DNA from: Selenomonadales bacterium
GTDB lineage: Bacteria > Bacillota > Negativicutes > Sporomusales > UBA7701
Assembly: GCA_029976065.1 (NCBI GenBank)
Contig: JARKNV010000048.1
Span: 26,167-90,166 of the forward strand
Reading direction: 5' to 3'
DNA length: 64,000 nucleotides
How positions within the stretch are numbered: position 1 is the first letter of the stretch; every line of letters starts with the position of its first letter. The notes beneath the pieces are model-generated. The model did no database searches. It was not told the origin of the DNA and saw only the letters and a list, made by a program, of their open reading frames with translations. Of this stretch, positions 62,324-64,000 are shown one piece after another. A program made the translations under genes and the position numbers.

Positions 62324-63184
62324 TTACTGCTGGCGGTAGTCGTAGAAGCCGCGGCCGGTTTTGCGGCCGAGCCAGCCGGCGGCGACGTATTTCCTGAGCA
62401 GCGGGCAGGGACGGTATTTGCTGTCGCCGAAGCCCTGGTAGAGGACTTCCATGATGTAGAGGACGGTGTCGTTTCCGATGAGGTCGGAGAGGGCGTGCGG
62501 GCCCATGGGATGGTTGAAGCCGAGTTTGGCGACGTTGTCGATGTCTTCGACGCTGGCGACGCCTTCCATGAGGGCGTAGACGGCTTCGTTGATCATCGGC
62601 ATCATGATGCGGTTGCCGGCGAAGCCGGGGAAGTCGGAAACCTTGACCGGCGACTTGCCAAGTTTTTCGGCGAGCCCTTTGACGGCGGCAAAGGTTTCTT
62701 CGCTGGTGGCGAGGCCGGTGATGATTTCGACGAGTTTCATGACCGGAGCGGGGTTGAAGAAGTGCATGCCGATGAATTTTTCGGGGCGCTTGGTGACGGC
62801 GGCGATGGCGGTGATGGGCAGCGAGGAGGTGTTGGAGGCGAGGATGGTGTGCGCGGGGCAGAGTTTGTCGAGGGTTTGGAAGATGTCGCGCTTGATGTCC
62901 ATGTTTTCGATGGCTGCCTCGACGACGATGTCGACGTCGCAGGCGGCGTCGTTGAGGTCGACGACGCCGGAGATGCGGCCCATGACGGCGCTTTTTTCGT
63001 CGGCGGTCATTTTGCCTTTTTCAACGGCTTTGGCGAGGTTTTTGTCGATGCCGGCGATGCCTTTTTTGACGAATTCGTCCTTGATATCGCGGATGGTGAC
63101 GGTGAGTCCGCCCTGGGCCATTACCTGGGCGATGCCGCTGCCCATCTGGCCGGCGCCGATGATGAGCGCTTTTTTGAATTCCAT
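62324..63184 (-). CDS. hbd: 3-hydroxybutyryl-CoA dehydrogenase
   Basis: This NAD(P)-dependent enzyme reduces acetoacetyl-CoA to (S)-3-hydroxybutyryl-CoA. The dinucleotide fold [18 protein letters not shown], the substrate/catalytic segments [12 protein letters not shown] and [17 protein letters not shown], and the C-terminal ADLIGND-type [13 protein letters not shown] region are intact. ATG at 63184 begins [10 protein letters not shown] and follows TAGGGAGGGTGTAAAA. The length of 286 residues is normal. Together with thiolase and crt it completes acetyl-CoA to crotonyl-CoA. Confidence 0.96.
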   Translation of the reverse strand: MEFKKALIIGAGQMGSGIAQVMAQGGLTVTIRDIKDEFVKKGIAGIDKNLAKAVEKGKMTADEKSAVMGRISGVVDLNDAACDVDIVVEAAIENMDIKRDIFQTLDKLCPAHTILASNTSSLPITAIAAVTKRPEKFIGMHFFNPAPVMKLVEIITGLATSEETFAAVKGLAEKLGKSPVKVSDFPGFAGNRIMMPMINEAVYALMEGVASVEDIDNVAKLGFNHPMGPHALSDLIGNDTVLYIMEVLYQGFGDSKYRPCPLLRKYVAAGWLGRKTGRGFYDYRQQ

Positions 63185-63268
63185 TTTTACACCCTCCCTA
63201 ATTATTTTTTTCACATTGGGCCGATAGGCGGAACCCCCCCGCCGCAGGCTGCGGCGAGGGGGCCCGGG

Positions 63269-63685
63269 CTATTTCTTGAGGACTGTGGCTTTGCCGTCGA
63301 TGACGATGGTGCCGTCCTGGTTGGTGACGGTGGTGCGGAAGATGATGCGGCTTTTCTCGGGGATCTTTTCGATTGCTTCGACGGTGGCGGTGACGGTGTC
63401 GCCGATTTTCACCGGGGCTTTGAAGGCGAGTTCCTGGCCGAGGTAGATGGTGTTGCGGCCCGGCAGCGAGGTGCCGAGGACGGCGGAGATGAAGCCGGCG
63501 GAGAGCATGCCGTGGGCGATGCGCTCTTTGAACATGGTGGTTTTGGCGAATTCAGCGTCGATGTGGACGGGGTTGAAGTCGCCGCTGACGCCGGCGAAGG
63601 TGTAGATGTCGTGTTCGCTGACGGTTTTGGTCATGCTGGCTTTGTCGCCGATGTTTATTTCGGCGAAGGGAATGTCACGGACCAT
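63269..63685 (-). CDS. MaoC-family (R)-specific enoyl-CoA hydratase (PhaJ-like)
   Basis: The 138-residue hot-dog-fold protein carries the hydratase 2 motif: FAGVSGDFNPVHIDAEFA with Asp-His and then ERIAHGMLSAGF. It hydrates crotonyl-CoA to the (R) isomer of 3-hydroxybutyryl-CoA. In the same run as hbd and crt, which work on the (S) isomer, it links the two stereochemical routes. ATG at 63685; the upstream etfA ends 22 bases before. Confidence 0.92.
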   Translation of the reverse strand: MVRDIPFAEINIGDKASMTKTVSEHDIYTFAGVSGDFNPVHIDAEFAKTTMFKERIAHGMLSAGFISAVLGTSLPGRNTIYLGQELAFKAPVKIGDTVTATVEAIEKIPEKSRIIFRTTVTNQDGTIVIDGKATVLKK

Positions 63686-63706
63686 GCTGGTTGACTTCCT
63701 CTCTGC

Positions 63707-64000
63707 CTAAGCTTCTTTTATTTTCTTGAACTCCTCGGTGAGTATCGGCAGGACTTCCATGACATCGCCGACGATGCCGTAGTCGGCCATTTTGAAGATG
63801 GGGGCGTCGGGGTCTTTGTTGACGGCGATGACGATGTCCGACGACGACATGCCGGCCAGGTGCTGGATGGCGCCGGAGATGCCGCAGGCGAAGTAGATCT
63901 TGGGCCCGACCGTCTTGCCTGTCTGGCCGACCTGGTGAAGGGCCGGTTTCCAGCCGGCGTCGACGGCGGCGCGGGAGGCGCCGACAGCTCCGCCGAGTAC
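63707..64000 (-). CDS. etfA: Electron transfer flavoprotein, alpha subunit (N-terminus outside window)
   Basis: Only the last 97 residues are in the window. They form the FAD-binding domain: [20 protein letters not shown], then [37 protein letters not shown] and [19 protein letters not shown], ending KKIKEA. EtfAB passes electrons to or from acyl-CoA dehydrogenase, and in butyrate formers takes part in flavin-based electron bifurcation with Bcd. The gene is first in the visible run toward crt. Confidence 0.96.
   Translation of the reverse strand, partial: VLGGAVGASRAAVDAGWKPALHQVGQTGKTVGPKIYFACGISGAIQHLAGMSSSDIVIAVNKDPDAPIFKMADYGIVGDVMEVLPILTEEFKKIKEA

Overview
The window looks like chromosomal DNA of a GC-rich, spore-forming anaerobe of the Bacillota, most likely a Negativicutes/Sporomusaceae-type organism. 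This is inferred from a sporulation-type sensor kinase with Spo0A-like boxes, a CBO0543-family membrane protein, a butyryl-CoA/hydroxybutyryl-CoA gene set with Etf, two genes with in-frame UGA read as selenocysteine, and strong AGGAGG-type ribosome sites. No rRNA, CRISPR array, prophage or transposase gene was seen; one tRNA-Leu is present.

Layout. 1-15 kb is mostly minus strand: a peptide-type binding lipoprotein (cut by the window edge), lytic transglycosylase, coaE, mutM, polA, an L,D-transpeptidase, an orphan sporulation-type kinase, sbcC-sbcD and a flavodoxin-like protein. 15-22.5 kb holds a chemoreceptor, tiny hydrophilic peptide genes in two clusters, a long structured non-coding element, metF, and a PAS-PAS-GGDEF-HD-GYP signalling protein. 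22.6-31.4 kb is a glycogen/maltodextrin block on the minus strand: glgA and glgP (overlapping by 200 bases), a GH13-GH77 fusion enzyme, and a free-standing starch-binding module. 31.6-33.3 kb carries an NlpC/P60 protein followed by a small exported protein, a possible effector/immunity pair. 33.5-54 kb is a mixed region of oxidoreductases, hydrolases, transporters, a second L,D-transpeptidase, the two selenoprotein genes and two pyruvate-kinase-related genes. 54.4-64 kb is a C4 acyl-CoA region: a CBS-PAS sigma-54 activator, thiolase plus an acetoacetyl-CoA-reductase-type SDR, a divergent GntP-family permease, then crt, hbd, a MaoC hydratase and etfA (cut by the window edge). A good -24/-12 promoter lies in front of both the thiolase and the permease, and a shared palindromic site lies between them and also in front of the activator gene, so these genes probably form one sigma-54 regulon.

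The most striking non-genic signal is a family of eleven full copies and one remnant of a 120-180 bp hairpin element. The sequence of its outer and inner stems changes from copy to copy but base pairing is kept. Most copies abut the stop codon of a minus-strand gene, and two provide or overlap that stop. Two further large multi-hairpin elements are different in sequence. Strand composition flips abruptly near 22.5-23.2 kb: the plus strand is C-rich to the left and G-rich to the right, for genes on both strands. That is origin-like polarity without origin genes, so an inversion boundary is suspected.
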